Positions 1-10,795 of a stretch of DNA of 64,000 nt are shown here, in pieces. Source of the stretch: Kuschelorhynchus macadamiae (taxonomy: Eukaryota > Arthropoda > Insecta > Coleoptera > Curculionidae); NCBI GenBank assembly GCA_030620095.1, contig JAUTXW010000945.1, positions 248,001 to 312,000 on the forward strand, written 5' to 3'. The translations under genes and the position numbers were made by a program. The number at the start of each line of letters is the position of its first letter. The stretch's first letter is position 1. The notes under the pieces were generated by a model, which made no database searches, was not told the origin of the DNA, and worked only from the letters and a program-made list of their open reading frames with translations.

Positions 1-397
1 ATTCTGGCTTAACATTTTATTAATTTGTTTTTCTTCCTCTTTTTTATGGATATATGGATACCGATAATTTTTTGCATAAACTGGGACTTCATCGATGGTT
101 CTAATATGATGTTTAATCATGTGTAAAAGTAAGGGGCGTGCCTTCATGGTAAAATATACCTGAAAATTGGTTACACAAGTTTATTATTTTACTCTTTTCT
201 TCAAGGTTAAGGTGATCTGTTCTAATTAAGGAGGGATCTAATGTTGTTTTTGGTGAATCATCGAAATTGTTGAAATCTATATTTTCGATTTCTTGCCTAC
301 AGAATTTTTCTACAACAAGGGGCTCAGAAAAATCAAAAGTTATAGGCTCGCAAGTTTTATTGAGAATAGCAGTAAGAGCTTTCCCATTGCGTGCCAT
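1..397 (-). pseudogene. pol: N-terminal RT region of pol, broken by a frameshift and window edge
   Basis: On the minus strand from 397 the reading frame contains the linker that precedes RT in gypsy-group elements: an IRTDHLN-type segment, a stretch of charged helices and a GTPLTFTH segment. The frame then stops at 113-115, while the continuation (IKHHIRTIDEVPVYAKNYRY) is open in another frame from about 120 to 1. A small indel near 118 therefore breaks the polyprotein. The RT palm with its YxDD motif would lie beyond the window. The corresponding region of copy 2 is at about 48180-48360. Confidence 0.8.
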
Positions 398-560
398 TGT
401 AAGGCATTCGGGAATTTCACAATTATAAAATTTTTGGTAGAGAATTATAATTTCACCATTTTTTATATTAGTCTTAACGCTAATCTAACGCACATCTTGG
501 AGTATGATAGAGTGGATACAATTAAACTCTGTTTTGGTTTTATGAAAAGACAATTTTATT

Positions 561-944
561 TTAGAATATGGTGTAATCAAAAATCCTTTTATCATAATCT
601 AAACTAGCATGAAGTAATTTTAGGTTATCGATTCCAATTAAACCATCAAATACGTCGTGGAATTGAAATAAAAAGAATTTAAGATTATTCTGTTGTGGCA
701 ATTTAAAAATGTTTGATGCTGGTATCGTGGCACTATGCTTATGGGCAGATTTTTGTAAAACTGTGGAAACGATAAAAGGGTCGTTCTTCACATAATTTGG
801 GAAATATTTGAAAGCTATGTCAGGACTAATAAATGATTTAGTCGATCCTGAATCGATCAAAAGTTTAAAGTTGTATTCAGAAAATGTGATATAGGACAAT
901 TCATTACAATTAGTGGTGTTTAGGGAAATGACCTGGTTTATCAA
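561..944 (-). CDS. pol: Retroviral-type aspartic protease segment of pol
   Basis: An open stretch of about 127 codons holds the aspartic protease signature: a hydrophobic strand followed by DSG (residues 32-34 of the stretch, LLIDSGSTKSF) and, near the C-terminal side, a GLIGID stretch that is the usual flap/return strand. In LTR retrotransposons this protease matures Gag-Pol as a homodimer. It lies in the expected place between gag and RT. The first Met is probably not a real start, because the domain would be translated as part of a polyprotein. The catalytic DSG is intact, unlike much of the rest of the element. Confidence 0.8.
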   Translation of the reverse strand: MINQVISLNTTNCNELSYITFSEYNFKLLIDSGSTKSFISPDIAFKYFPNYVKNDPFIVSTVLQKSAHKHSATIPASNIFKLPQQNNLKFFLFQFHDVFDGLIGIDNLKLLHASLDYDKRIFDYTIF

Positions 945-2122
945 ATTTGGTCGGTCTCTTGTGAGGAATCCTGAAAATTTTGGCTCTGTGTTTCGTTTTG
1001 AGTCTGCGACTGTATTTGATATGCATCAGAGTGTTCACTAAGTGGGTAGCCCTGCGAATACTCTCCGCTATTGGTATATTGAAAATAATTGTGAGATAGG
1101 TCGGGGTCATAATGCGGGTTATTGTAGTTCGTATCACTGTCAAAGCAGGAGTTAATTTCAGTACTGTACAGTTCTTGGAATATAAATTTAGGTCGCGGTG
1201 GCTGATATTGATTTTGTTGATAGGAAGTATTGGCCGACGACTCATCTCGTCTTTGAATAGAATTTTGTTACTGGCTCAATACATTTTGTTGTGGTCTATT
1301 AAATTTACCAGTATTATTTTGACTCCCGAATAGTGGTCTAAAATTCATTTGGGGCCGGTTTGTGTTAGGTAATGGTGCAATGTTTTATCTAAATTGATTG
1401 TGATTGGTGTGCGCGTTAAATGGTAGTGAAAAATGGTTAGATTGTGATCTAAAGAAAGGCACGTTCGCACTGTAATTTTGATTTTGATTAAAAGGCCGCA
1501 TAATTGGGATATATCTGTTATTGCCAAAATGTTTTGGTTACCTTTGGGATCCGTTTTGGAAATATTTTACATTTTGTTCTTGGGCTACCAATTGTATGGC
1601 CACGGTCAAAGACCCTGGTCGCATACACCTAATAGTTGTGCCTAGCGGTTCCCTAAGACTTGATAAGAAAGTTTTTAATGCCAAATTTTGATATAAATTT
1701 CGTTTTATTCGTGCTTATTTCTCAGCACTAAGATATTGATTTTCAGTTAAGTTAGGATTCTCAGTAGAACTACTTGGATTAATTTTATGTACTGGTACGT
1801 CTGCTTGGGATTGGGAAGTAGAATCAGAGTTAGTTGAAGGCTTTAATGACAGATTGCTTAAAATATTTACCAAGTCGTCAGCATAAGACATTCAGCAAAT
1901 TGCACTTACATTAATACCAACAGAAATATTCTAGTCATTTTCTATAAAAAGCTCTTGCAGATACCCAGCGATGTCGTCTGGACACTCAAAAATTCTTGCG
2001 GAAAGAACTATTCGGTTTCTTTCCCGATCTTCTTGTAGATGGTGGGTGGATGGACAGTTCCGTGATGGAGTGGGTGTTCTGAATTCTAAGAAGCCACTTT
2101 GAACAGCACACGAAACCTCCAC
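910..2122 (-). pseudogene. gag: Decayed gag of errantivirus copy 1
   Basis: Between the primer site and the protease only short open stretches remain (for example 1931-2122, 1345-1527 and 910-1245 on the minus strand), separated by stops and frame changes. The best segment, about 1900-2122, resembles in position and acidic/hydrophobic pattern the start of gag in copy 2 (42440-42625). The 3' part is rich in Gln, Tyr, Asn and Pro, as is the gag tail of copy 2 (43307-43624). No zinc knuckle was recognised. Identification rests mostly on position between PBS and protease. Confidence 0.55.
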
Positions 2123-2221
2123 GATCGAAAATCACAATAGGTTCGATTTTTGACAGTTTTCGAAAAAGTCCGAAAATTGATTTGCAATCGCCGTTTATCG
2201 CAAATCATTATCTATCAAAAT

Positions 2222-2237
2222 CCTACCGACTGCGCCA
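2222..2237 (-). promoter_or_regulatory. Primer binding site, tRNA-Ser type
   Basis: The minus strand reads TGGCGCAGTCGGTAGG immediately after the LTR, sharing its first T with the LTR end. This is the tRNA-Ser-complementary primer site known from 17.6/297-type errantiviruses. The second element has the first 12 bases of the same motif at 42349-42360. Confidence 0.8.
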
Positions 2238-2457
2238 GTTAACTCTCGATAACTAGAAATTTCGTTTTTAAAATTTTTTATTTTACTACGTAACAAAAGT
2301 TCGAGATTGGATTCTTACGGTTCGAAGTCTCAACTCCGACTGTCTGTAAAAATCCAGTACATTAGTTGAAATAAAGTAATTAATGACATGTTTGCAAAAA
2401 GTGAAGCGCTACGTCAGCAGGTTGACTATGGTCTTCACTACAGGGTGTGATGTAACT
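2237..2457 (-). repeat. 5' LTR of errantivirus copy 1
   Basis: A 221-bp LTR bounded by AGTTAC (at 2457 on the minus strand) and TTAACT (at 2237), followed directly by the primer binding site. Termini match the AGTTA...TAACT pattern of the second element's LTRs (206 and 201 bp). The partner LTR is outside the window. Confidence 0.8.
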
Positions 2458-2461
2458 CATG

Positions 2462-4612
2462 AGAAAAATAAAGTATAACTATTAAATCGTTTGTAGCACG
2501 TGAAGTAAATCAAGAAAATAATCTATGACACCACTAGACTAAAATTACTATTTTAGTGATAAACGAGTTATAACTTGTTTTGGATAAAAAAATCATAAAC
2601 GAGTTAAGACTTGTTTGAATGTGGCTGGACGTTATATCCGTTGATGTTCTGTAATAAGATATTGTGAATTTTGAAAGTATGGGATTTATTTTTTTGTGAA
2701 AATTACATATAGCATAAATAAATAAGGATGAAATATAAAATTTTCTTGAATGTAGATATATCTCGGGATGTTATCAATATATGTTGTATAAAATGCATAA
2801 AAATATGATTTACAACTCGTTTCTTTATTAATATCTGTAAGAAATTGAGTAAAAACTTGCTTAAATGAAAAAATCGCTTAAAAAATATTTAAAACATATA
2901 ATAATAATACAATAAAGCACCTGCGGGTCATATTTATGAATATAAGGATTAATGATATATTTAGGTAAAACATTATGCTTAATTCGCCTACACCCTCTAC
3001 TGTCTCCTAAGCTCAAAAAACAAAAAAAAATAACTTAGAGCTTTCAGAGGAAATTTGTTAACTCACAAATAACAAAACCCATAAATAACAACAGGTAAAG
3101 TTACAAATTCATGTTTCTCATTGAACTGTGTTTCAAAAACTAAATAATAAAATTCGGGCTTTTATATGCTTCTTAAACAACAACACCTGCAATTGGCTAT
3201 AAACAGGCTGAGACCTGTTTTACATGTACGACCCACACACCTGCATTCAATACATCAACCTACCCAAGCTCTTAAAATTAGTTCTTTTGATGACGAACAA
3301 GATAATAAATAATTCAAGTTAATTGCTTCACGATCGAAGCGCCCGCGCCGCATGGATGATTAAAGGTGACAGCTGTTATAAGTTTTTGGTAGTTTGAAGT
3401 TATTGTTTTATGCATTTACCTTTGAATACGTAGAATGATATAGTGTAAGTGAAGGTTTTTAAACGTTTTAAAATGGGTACTTTTTAGATGGATGTAAATC
3501 AATGTCAGAGAATGGATACATGCTTTTAATAATGGAGAGTCTAGAGTTAAAGAGAATTTATTATTTAAAAATATTGCAGAGTTAAGGTGTACGAAGAGTT
3601 TCAAAAGAACTAATTGGTTAGGTTAAGTGAATATGTTTACGAGGAGCAAATAGCTTGCTTAAATGACAGTAAAATAGGTCAATTTTTGTTATTACTTTGT
3701 ATATAAAAATATTTTCTTACATTATACGAGCCAGATCTATGAGCATGCTTAGATCTCTAGGGCTTAGTCACTCATGTCAGGGTGAGACATGTAATTTCCG
3801 ATCGAAAACAATCGATGGAAAATATTTTCACATTAACACCATTTAATTATAAGCTTTTGTTTTTTAAGACATTATTACCAACTGACTGTAGGTATTTACA
3901 TTAATTGATTCATTTACCCTTAACAAAGACACACGTAATATTATTAATAGAAAGTAAAAAAAGACGAAATCCGGACTAAATATATACATTTTTTATTTCA
4001 CCAGATGTATTTTTTATTTCGCCAATTCTACTATCCTTACTTTTGTTCTTGATGACACAAAACAACAACTGATGTGGTAAAATTTACATTAATTTATCTA
4101 TCTGTGTGAATATTGGAAGTGATTTTTGACAACTGTTACAATATTTCATATCGCCAGTTCTTATTTTGAAATTTACTAGTATAGCCTGAATGTACAAAAA
4201 ATATGGCTGTATAAAAAAAAGCAGTGATATGAAAGTAATTGTTTTGAGGACGTAATAGAAAATGTTAATATGTTTGTTAATCTTAATTATATATCTATTT
4301 TATTTTCAGGTATAACCGTTCCTTTTCTGCGAAAGATTCTACATCAGCTTAAACACAAGCGTATCAAATCCTTTCTCAATGAAATTAGACAATTTTTTAG
4401 TAAATTTACGTATGTACATTTTTACTTCCGTCGTATGAAGAAGTATTTTGTCGTATCGTCGTAAAGTATTTATAAATAGAAAGGTAATTACTATTTCTAG
4501 AGTATTTGAAATAAAAATGTATTTACAGTCATAACTATTCATTTTAAGTACTATTTTAGTCAAACTGGTATAATTTTGAAGAGACACTATGAGATCGTTA
4601 GCTAAGCTGTTT
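2462..4612. other. AT-rich stretch with no recognised gene
   Basis: Only short chance reading frames are present here (for example minus 3416-3604 and plus 4270-4464), without recognisable domains or splice context. No clear inverted or tandem repeats were seen by eye. Confidence 0.5.
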
Positions 4613-4632
4613 TATATATATATATATATATA
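4613..4632. repeat. (TA)n microsatellite, short
   Basis: Ten uninterrupted TA units. Confidence 0.9.
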
Positions 4633-4689
4633 GTTTCAAATTGAAAGAACGTTGAAAGTTAAACTGATTTTTTTTCACCCTAATCTAGA

Positions 4690-4850
4690 TACCGGAATAC
4701 GCATCTGAAGGGTAACGAATCTGCAGACTTCCTGGTAAAGAAAATTGCAGACATTCTACATAAGATCTGAACCAGCGTAACCCATGAAACAGTCAAACAT
4801 GTGATTTCTATGCTATGTAGTAGAGAATGCTAATTAATATTTTCTCGGAC
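4690..4850 (+). pseudogene. Possible LINE RNase H-tail fragment
   Basis: One frame reads HLKGNESADFLVKK, which resembles the G-x-GNE-x-AD-x-LA signature near the end of the RNase H domain in jockey/I-type LINEs. The next bases read (after frame changes) like the following Cys/His tail. The match is short and broken by stops, so it may be chance. Confidence 0.3.
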
Positions 4851-5300
4851 TTCCGGAGCTGCCTCACGCAGAGATCTTTATTCCTTGTTCTATTTCTATT
4901 TGAAATAAAATGATATAAAGGCTTTTAAACTTGAACAGAATTAATTTAAATTTTATTTAAAACTGATGAGAGAAAGGCTTTTAAACTTGAACAAAATTAA
5001 TTTAAAACTTGTAAAAGGGCTGTAGGAATATTGGTCACACGATTTAAGATAGCATAGTCATTAGGTAGGTTTACCCTGAAAAAGCTCCAATATTTGTAAT
5101 TTTGAGATATGTTTTATACATTGGGACTCAAAAGAAAAAATACAATTTTTTGACCGAGATATACCTCTTTAATGAAAATATAAAAAATTGTTTTTTTTTT
5201 CGGATAACCAATTAACTGAAACCCGTTACTGATTGGTTTCGGTTAACCAAAAACAGATTTTTCGAATATTCGTTAAATGAGTATGTTTGAAATATATATA
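4850..5300. other. Stretch with a local direct repeat
   Basis: The phrase AAAGGCTTTTAAACTTGAAC occurs twice, around 4917 and 4975, about 58 bases apart. Nothing else is recognisable up to the mariner boundary. Confidence 0.5.
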
Positions 5301-5594
5301 CAGTGTGTATCAGCCAAATGGAATAAATTCGATAATAAATAAATGGGGGCGTGTTCGGAAAAACGCTTGGACCCGTCGATTGGTATTTTTAGTTGCTCAT
5401 TTTCTCCAATAAAAACTTTTTATACAGGGTGTGTCCTGTAACAGTGGTCAATGCCAACTTTCTTATTTCAAATGCAACACCCCAGATATTATTTAATTTT
5501 TGGATTCTTTAGGAGATTCTAAACATATTTTATGTTCAATGTCCTATACCTATCTTCAACTATTTCGGCAATATTAAGTGTTTTCAAATTTATT
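5301..5594 (+). repeat. Left terminal inverted repeat of the mariner
   Basis: Reverse complement of 7083-7376 with only a few mismatches. Starts CAGTGTGTATCAGCCAAATG. Confidence 0.93.
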
Positions 5595-5660
5595 GCAAAA
5601 ATTAAGATTAAAAAAATAAAATTATTTATTTCTTCATAATGTATAAACAAAAGTAAAAAG

Positions 5661-6749
5661 TTAATTTAGGAACTGTTGAATATGCTCGCCGCGAACGTCT
5701 TGGCAAATTCCTAATCTTAAATAGAAATTTCTTCTAACGTTATTTAGCATCTCAGGCGTGACCGATCTAATCGCAAGCGTTATTCGTCTTCTTAAGTCAG
5801 CTAAGTCGAGGGGTTTAGTTTTGTATACAACATTTTTAATATGTCCCCATAAGAAAAAGTCTAATGGCGTCAGATCAGGGGATCGCGCTGGCCATTCTAT
5901 CGATCCTCGTCTCCCTATCCACCGATTTGGAAATATTCCGTTGAGGTACTGCCGGACATTAATTTGGTAATGTGGCGGTGCTCCATCTTGCTGAAACCAT
6001 ATCATATTCGCTGGAACTTGTGGGTTTGCTGGATCCGGATACAAATTTGTCAAAGTTGGCACGACGTTATTTTGGAGCAGTGCTAAATAATTATCGCCAT
6101 TCAAATTGCCGTCAATGAAAAAGGGGCCTATGATATGATCCCTAACAATTCCTGCCCAAACATTAACCTTTTCAGGATATTGAGTATGTTCTTCGCTGAT
6201 CCAGTGAGGATTTTCCCTAGACAAATAGCGGCAATTTTGACGATTTACATGACCGTGAAGTGTAAAGGTGCACTCATCCGAAAACAAAACATGTTCTAAT
6301 TGAATAACATTGTTATCTAACATAGCCATCATTTGTTCACAAAAATAAGTTCTCCTATCATAATCGTCTTCCATGAGCTCCTGAGTTGGTATCACTTTAT
6401 AGGGATGCATTTTATTTTCTTTTAATGTTCGAATAATCGACGAATGGCTAATATCGAACATTGCGGCGGCTTGTCGACTAGAAATATGTGGGTTTTCCTC
6501 AAACTCAAGCATAATATCCAATTTAGTATCATCATTTATTAAATTGGCAGCTGCTTTTTTTATCTGCCTCACATGTCCAAGCTCGCTAAACTGCTTTTCT
6601 ATTTTACTAATTGTCCCTTGGGATATATGCGGCAAATTTGGACATTTTTCATGAAATAAGCGAGCAACTTCCACTTGTGTTCGTGTGTTATTTCCATAAC
6701 CAATCATTTGTAGAATTGTTATTGTATGCATTTCTGTTAAATGAACCAT
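5661..6749 (-). CDS. Mariner-type transposase, DD41D, intact
   Basis: Cut-and-paste transposase of the IS630/Tc1/mariner superfamily, expected to bind the element's inverted repeats and act in the nucleus. The start chosen is the Met at 6749 (AAAATGG context), giving 362 aa; an in-frame Met 30 codons upstream exists but its leader is unlike the family. Residues 1-110 hold two helix-turn-helix segments (VEVARLF... and ISSRQAAAMFDIS). Catalytic acidic residues are visible as FSDE (D158), QQDGAPPH (D255) and SPDLTPLDFF (D297), with 41 residues between the last two. That spacing is that of the rosa-like DD41D group rather than classic DD34D mariner. No stop or frameshift interrupts it. Three decayed relatives lie at 24190, 39600 and 63400. 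Confidence 0.92.
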   Translation of the reverse strand: MVHLTEMHTITILQMIGYGNNTRTQVEVARLFHEKCPNLPHISQGTISKIEKQFSELGHVRQIKKAAANLINDDTKLDIMLEFEENPHISSRQAAAMFDISHSSIIRTLKENKMHPYKVIPTQELMEDDYDRRTYFCEQMMAMLDNNVIQLEHVLFSDECTFTLHGHVNRQNCRYLSRENPHWISEEHTQYPEKVNVWAGIVRDHIIGPFFIDGNLNGDNYLALLQNNVVPTLTNLYPDPANPQVPANMIWFQQDGAPPHYQINVRQYLNGIFPNRWIGRRGSIEWPARSPDLTPLDFFLWGHIKNVVYKTKPLDLADLRRRITLAIRSVTPEMLNNVRRNFYLRLGICQDVRGEHIQQFLN

Positions 6750-7082
6750 TTTCCTGATATTAGGTATTATGCAGGGTATTATGCAGTTAACGAAATTCAA
6801 AAGACTATGACACTGACACTGAGAACTACTGTCTTGCAAAGCGCAAGGCCAGGTATTTTACACAAAAGTAAACAAAACTTAAAAGTAAACAAAACTGGCT
6901 CTTTTTGTTCCATATCAATAAAAAGGAACGCTAAAATGGTTTTTGCTTACATTCTTAATATGAAGACCTAAATGGTAAATAAGAATTGAGTGTGTTGTAG
7001 CGAATTTTTGTAATCAAATAAATAGTTCAGTAACCAGAGCCACTTTCATGAATAATAATAAATTCGAAATAAATAAAATAAA

Positions 7083-7373
7083 AATAAATTTGAAAACACT
7101 TAATATTGCCGAAATAGTTGAAGATAGGTATAGGACATTGAACATAAAATATGTTTAGAATCTCCTAAAGAATCCAAAAATTAAATAATATCCGGGGTGT
7201 TTCATTTGAAATAAGAAAGTTGGCATTGACCACTGTTACAGGACACACCCTGTATAAAAAGTTTTTACTGGAGAAAATGAGCAACTAAAAATACCAATCG
7301 ACGGGTCCAAGCGTTTTTCCGAACACGCCCCCATTTATTTATTATCGAATTTATTCCATTTGGCTGATACACA

Positions 7374-7376
<3 letters not shown>
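7083..7376 (-). repeat. Right terminal inverted repeat of the mariner
   Basis: Pairs with 5301-5594. The match ends inward at a shared AAATTTATT. Confidence 0.93.

Positions 7377-7421
<45 letters not shown>
7377..7421. repeat. (TA)n microsatellite next to mariner
   Basis: Uninterrupted TA repeat starting with the mariner's TA target duplication. Confidence 0.95.
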
Positions 7422-7424
<3 letters not shown>

Positions 7425-7490
7425 TTAATGGTAATCCGGCGAAGTAAATTGGTTGCCAAATTATTTCTCATGATATACCTATTATTACCT

Positions 7491-7494
<4 letters not shown>

Positions 7495-7547
<53 letters not shown>
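7495..7547. repeat. (AT)n microsatellite
   Basis: Uninterrupted AT repeat of about 53 bases. Confidence 0.95.
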
Positions 7548-7548
<1 letters not shown>

Positions 7549-9258
7549 TTCTTCTATTTACCTCAATAAAATGAGGTAAATAACTACACTTAATTTCAAA
7601 CATCCAGGAAAAAACTTTATAGGTAGGAGGTATAATGAACATTTAAACACCGGCGAACCGAATAACTGCCTTTGATCGATATTGGATAAATTACTTTTTT
7701 AGTTAACGGGGTCGTTTAACTAGATGTATGGTTTCTGTTAACTAATTTGGTTAACCGATAAACCGTTATCGATTAACCGATTTTCAAAAATACCTATTAA
7801 CCGGTTACTATTATTTTCAGGTTCTTGTCAACACTACAGTTGAAAGTACTATAAATTAGTAAAAACTCGTTATTGCAAGATTTCCAGCACCATTCCTGCG
7901 GATTTTGTCAAACTTCATACCATGTTCACTTCTAGGTTTATACCACTCTTAGACGAGTCCGTTGTGCACTAAATTTTGATAATAGAACATTTTATTATGC
8001 CGCCGTTTTGTTTTCTTTTCTTTCCACGTAGGATTCACAGTAACATTTTTTTTAATAAATGGATACTGTTATTATGCACTATGGCCTATAGATAGTTTGT
8101 ACGTGCTCTTTTCGGAAGGAACCTTGTTGATATTATCACATAAAAAATCACCATTAAAATTCATCACAAAAATATCAAAATGCTGTTTAAAAAAATAACA
8201 ATGGAAAACAATTAGTACAGCTTATCCCCATCAGGAACTATCCTTCCAAGAACATACAAGCAATAACAAGGATAAGAGTCAAAAAACACGTCTTAAAAGT
8301 TTTATTTTATTTTGAAGTCTCAAAAAATATATTTCTGTTTTATTTAAAACGCTACAGGTCAAAATACCATAAATTACAGAAAATTCGTTAGTGCCACGTT
8401 TGTTAGGTAAGTCCGCTATTCATCTATATTTTGGCAATAGATACATCCCTTCTCTTCATCTATCTCCCATTCTCTAATAAGCAAAAATTAATACAAAAAA
8501 CAGGTATCAAATTAGAATAATTTTTTCATATAATGAATTTCCTGAATTTTTAGTAATTTATACTTTAGGAATAGGAAAAAAACTTTTTCATCTTTCCATT
8601 GAAAATGGCGATACTTCTAGAACTGTGTCAAGGTCAAAGTTTTATTATTTTTATTTTTCATTTGGTCCGTACATATAAATTAAATTTTAAAATTACAAAT
8701 ATCCGACTTTTTTCTGGGTCATGCCTTTTATTTTTACCAGACTACTGCACTACCATATTTTACAGAAAGTCTACTAAACACATGCCGGAATTTGGTGTTG
8801 GGCAGATACTGAGGCGGGCAAATAATATGTGCTTTATGATTGTAGCTACAAGTTCTCTATATTCGGTTGGGAGCACGCGAAAAAAAACCCAAATGCAATA
8901 ATAAAAAATTAGGCATGCTTAAAGAAATATAATATAGGTGTTAGCCATAATAGACCTGACTGTTATTTACTTTTATTATTGTTCAAACTAATTATGCATT
9001 TGAATGATATTAGTACTTGCTACTTTTTGTATTGCTAGATAATTTTCCTACACCTGAAACCTGGCCTATTTTTAGCGTTATTGTATTCATTACACTTTTT
9101 GAGATCTTGTATTGATTAACTATGCTTTTTCTATCATGTAATTCAAATATTATAATGTTAAAAAAACTACATACGAGTATAATAATTTTTTTTTATCCTT
9201 AATATTAAGTCGCATTTTAAGAAAAAAAAATGGAGATAACTAAAAATCGTTAAGGCTT
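7548..9258. other. AT-rich stretch with no recognised gene
   Basis: Contains one 100-codon chance frame (8599-8901, plus) with no domain, splice sites or biased composition. No repeat structure was seen by eye. Confidence 0.5.
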
Positions 9259-9480
9259 CTCAGTGGCGTAACTACACTCCAGCCAGCCCCCGCAGCGCGG
9301 AAGGGCAATGATGCTAGGGGGCCGGCGGGTCCAATGGAGCTTAAGGGATATTATGAGAGTACGCGACTTTATTACTTACATATATTTAAAAGTGAATTAT
9401 CGATAACCTTTTTTTAGTCATCAGTTGTTTTTCTGGTCTGGGGAGGCCCTTTCCGAAATCTGCCAGTGCATTACGCTTAA
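9259..9480. other. Possible small hAT-like MITE
   Basis: Starts CAGTGGCGTAACTAC, which resembles the CAGxGGCGTA termini of many hAT elements, and contains a local GC-rich patch (9278-9335) unlike its surroundings. The matching inverted end near 9465-9478 is poor (a shared TTACGC core only), so the call is weak. Confidence 0.25.
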
Positions 9481-9788
9481 GGTAACGTGTAGACGTTCAA
9501 GTATAGCGATTTATGAAAAGACTGACATCGACTGAGGGATAACTCGTATGTTGCGATGTTGTTTGTTGTTGTTTGACCAGGTTCTCTTTTTCCCTCCGTA
9601 AGAATGGTGTTTAAGAGGTTGAATCGCGGCCGTCGTCGTAGAATATGTCGTATAGTTGTTGAGTGTAGATCCTAGGTGTTTAAATTGGTTTGCTCTTCCA
9701 ATTAATTGGTCTATAATATAAATTGTAAAAAAACATTCTTTCATAGTAATAGTAACATACATACCTTTTCTTCCTGACAGAATGATGA

Positions 9789-9792
<4 letters not shown>
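9480..9792. other. Stretch with no supported gene
   Basis: A minus-strand frame at 9511-9762 contains a phrase (QFKHLGSTL) reminiscent of LINE RT C-terminal regions, but it is too short to support a call. Confidence 0.4.
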
Positions 9793-10339
<547 letters not shown>

Positions 10340-10480
10340 GTTTTTGATGCTTAAACATTGACACTGGGTATAAATAACTAACCATCAAGGTTATAAAGTA
10401 ATGTGGCGTTTTTTCCATCTCTGGAAAAAACCAACAGAGAGAACTCGTTCTGGGTGATGAAATAGATGTTATAGTGGCCC
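10340..10480 (-). repeat. Diverged inverted repeat arm flanking composite array 1 (left)
   Basis: Reverse-complement similarity to about 14710-14880, with shared blocks such as TCTGGGTGATGAAATAGA and GATGCTT(T)AAA. The pair encloses composite array 1 and may be the ends of a larger element or two insertions of one family. Confidence 0.6.
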
Positions 10481-10795
10481 TTTTTATTGTCAACAATTAT
10501 TTTGTTTTAAAGACAATTAAGCATATTTTGAGTTACTTAATAAAATCGGTAAATTTCCTTTACCCGGAACTTCCCTCGTTATGATTTTTTTTCCATTTGT
10601 TAGGAATAGTGCAGTGTGACCCAATTTAGTTCAGTAAATAGCCACAGTACATAAGCGCTACATATACTGCCTTTTCATTTTTATTGGACGCCATTTTGTT
10701 CCATCATATTTATTTGGCTGCCATTTTGTTTCGCCATCTTAAATTCAAACCCACATTATCAGTCTTACGTACTCCGACTTTTGATTTCTTTTACC

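Larger units (their letters stand above)
1..2461 (-). mobile_element. Errantivirus (gypsy-group LTR retrotransposon), 5' half, cut by window edge
   Basis: Reading the minus strand from 2457 down to 1, the order is LTR, tRNA-Ser-type primer binding site, gag-like region, aspartic protease and the first part of reverse transcriptase. This is the layout of insect gypsy-group elements. The LTR starts AGTTAC and ends TTAACT, and the adjoining four bases are CATG, the same target as the complete element at 42144-52199. Gag is broken by frameshifts and stops; protease is open over about 127 codons; RT runs off the window. Related in sequence to the second copy but not a recent duplicate of it. Env, integrase and the 3' LTR would lie outside the window. 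Confidence 0.88.
5301..7376 (-). mobile_element. Complete Tc1/mariner-superfamily transposon, DD41D type
   Basis: A 2076-bp element bounded by inverted repeats that begin CAGTGTGTATCAGCC, with TA on both sides as target duplication (5299-5300 and 7377-7378). The repeats (5301-5594 and 7083-7376) are about 294 bp and nearly identical, unusually long for a mariner. Between them lies one open transposase gene on the minus strand. Near-identical ends, an intact TA duplication and an open transposase suggest recent insertion and perhaps activity; this is inference. It lies next to (TA)n sequence, a natural TA-rich target. Confidence 0.93.

Noticed and set aside
4963..4980. CTGATGAGAGAAAGG as a hammerhead
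   Set aside because: There is no room for stem II and no stem I partner.
5758..5970. Plus-strand frame within the mariner
   Set aside because: Shadow of the intact transposase on the minus strand.
8599..8901. 100-codon plus-strand frame
   Set aside because: No domain, no splice or promoter context, ordinary for random AT-rich sequence.
9259..9480. Confident hAT MITE call from the CAGTGGCGTAAC start
   Set aside because: The opposite end does not give a convincing inverted repeat or 8-bp target duplication; kept only as a weak feature.
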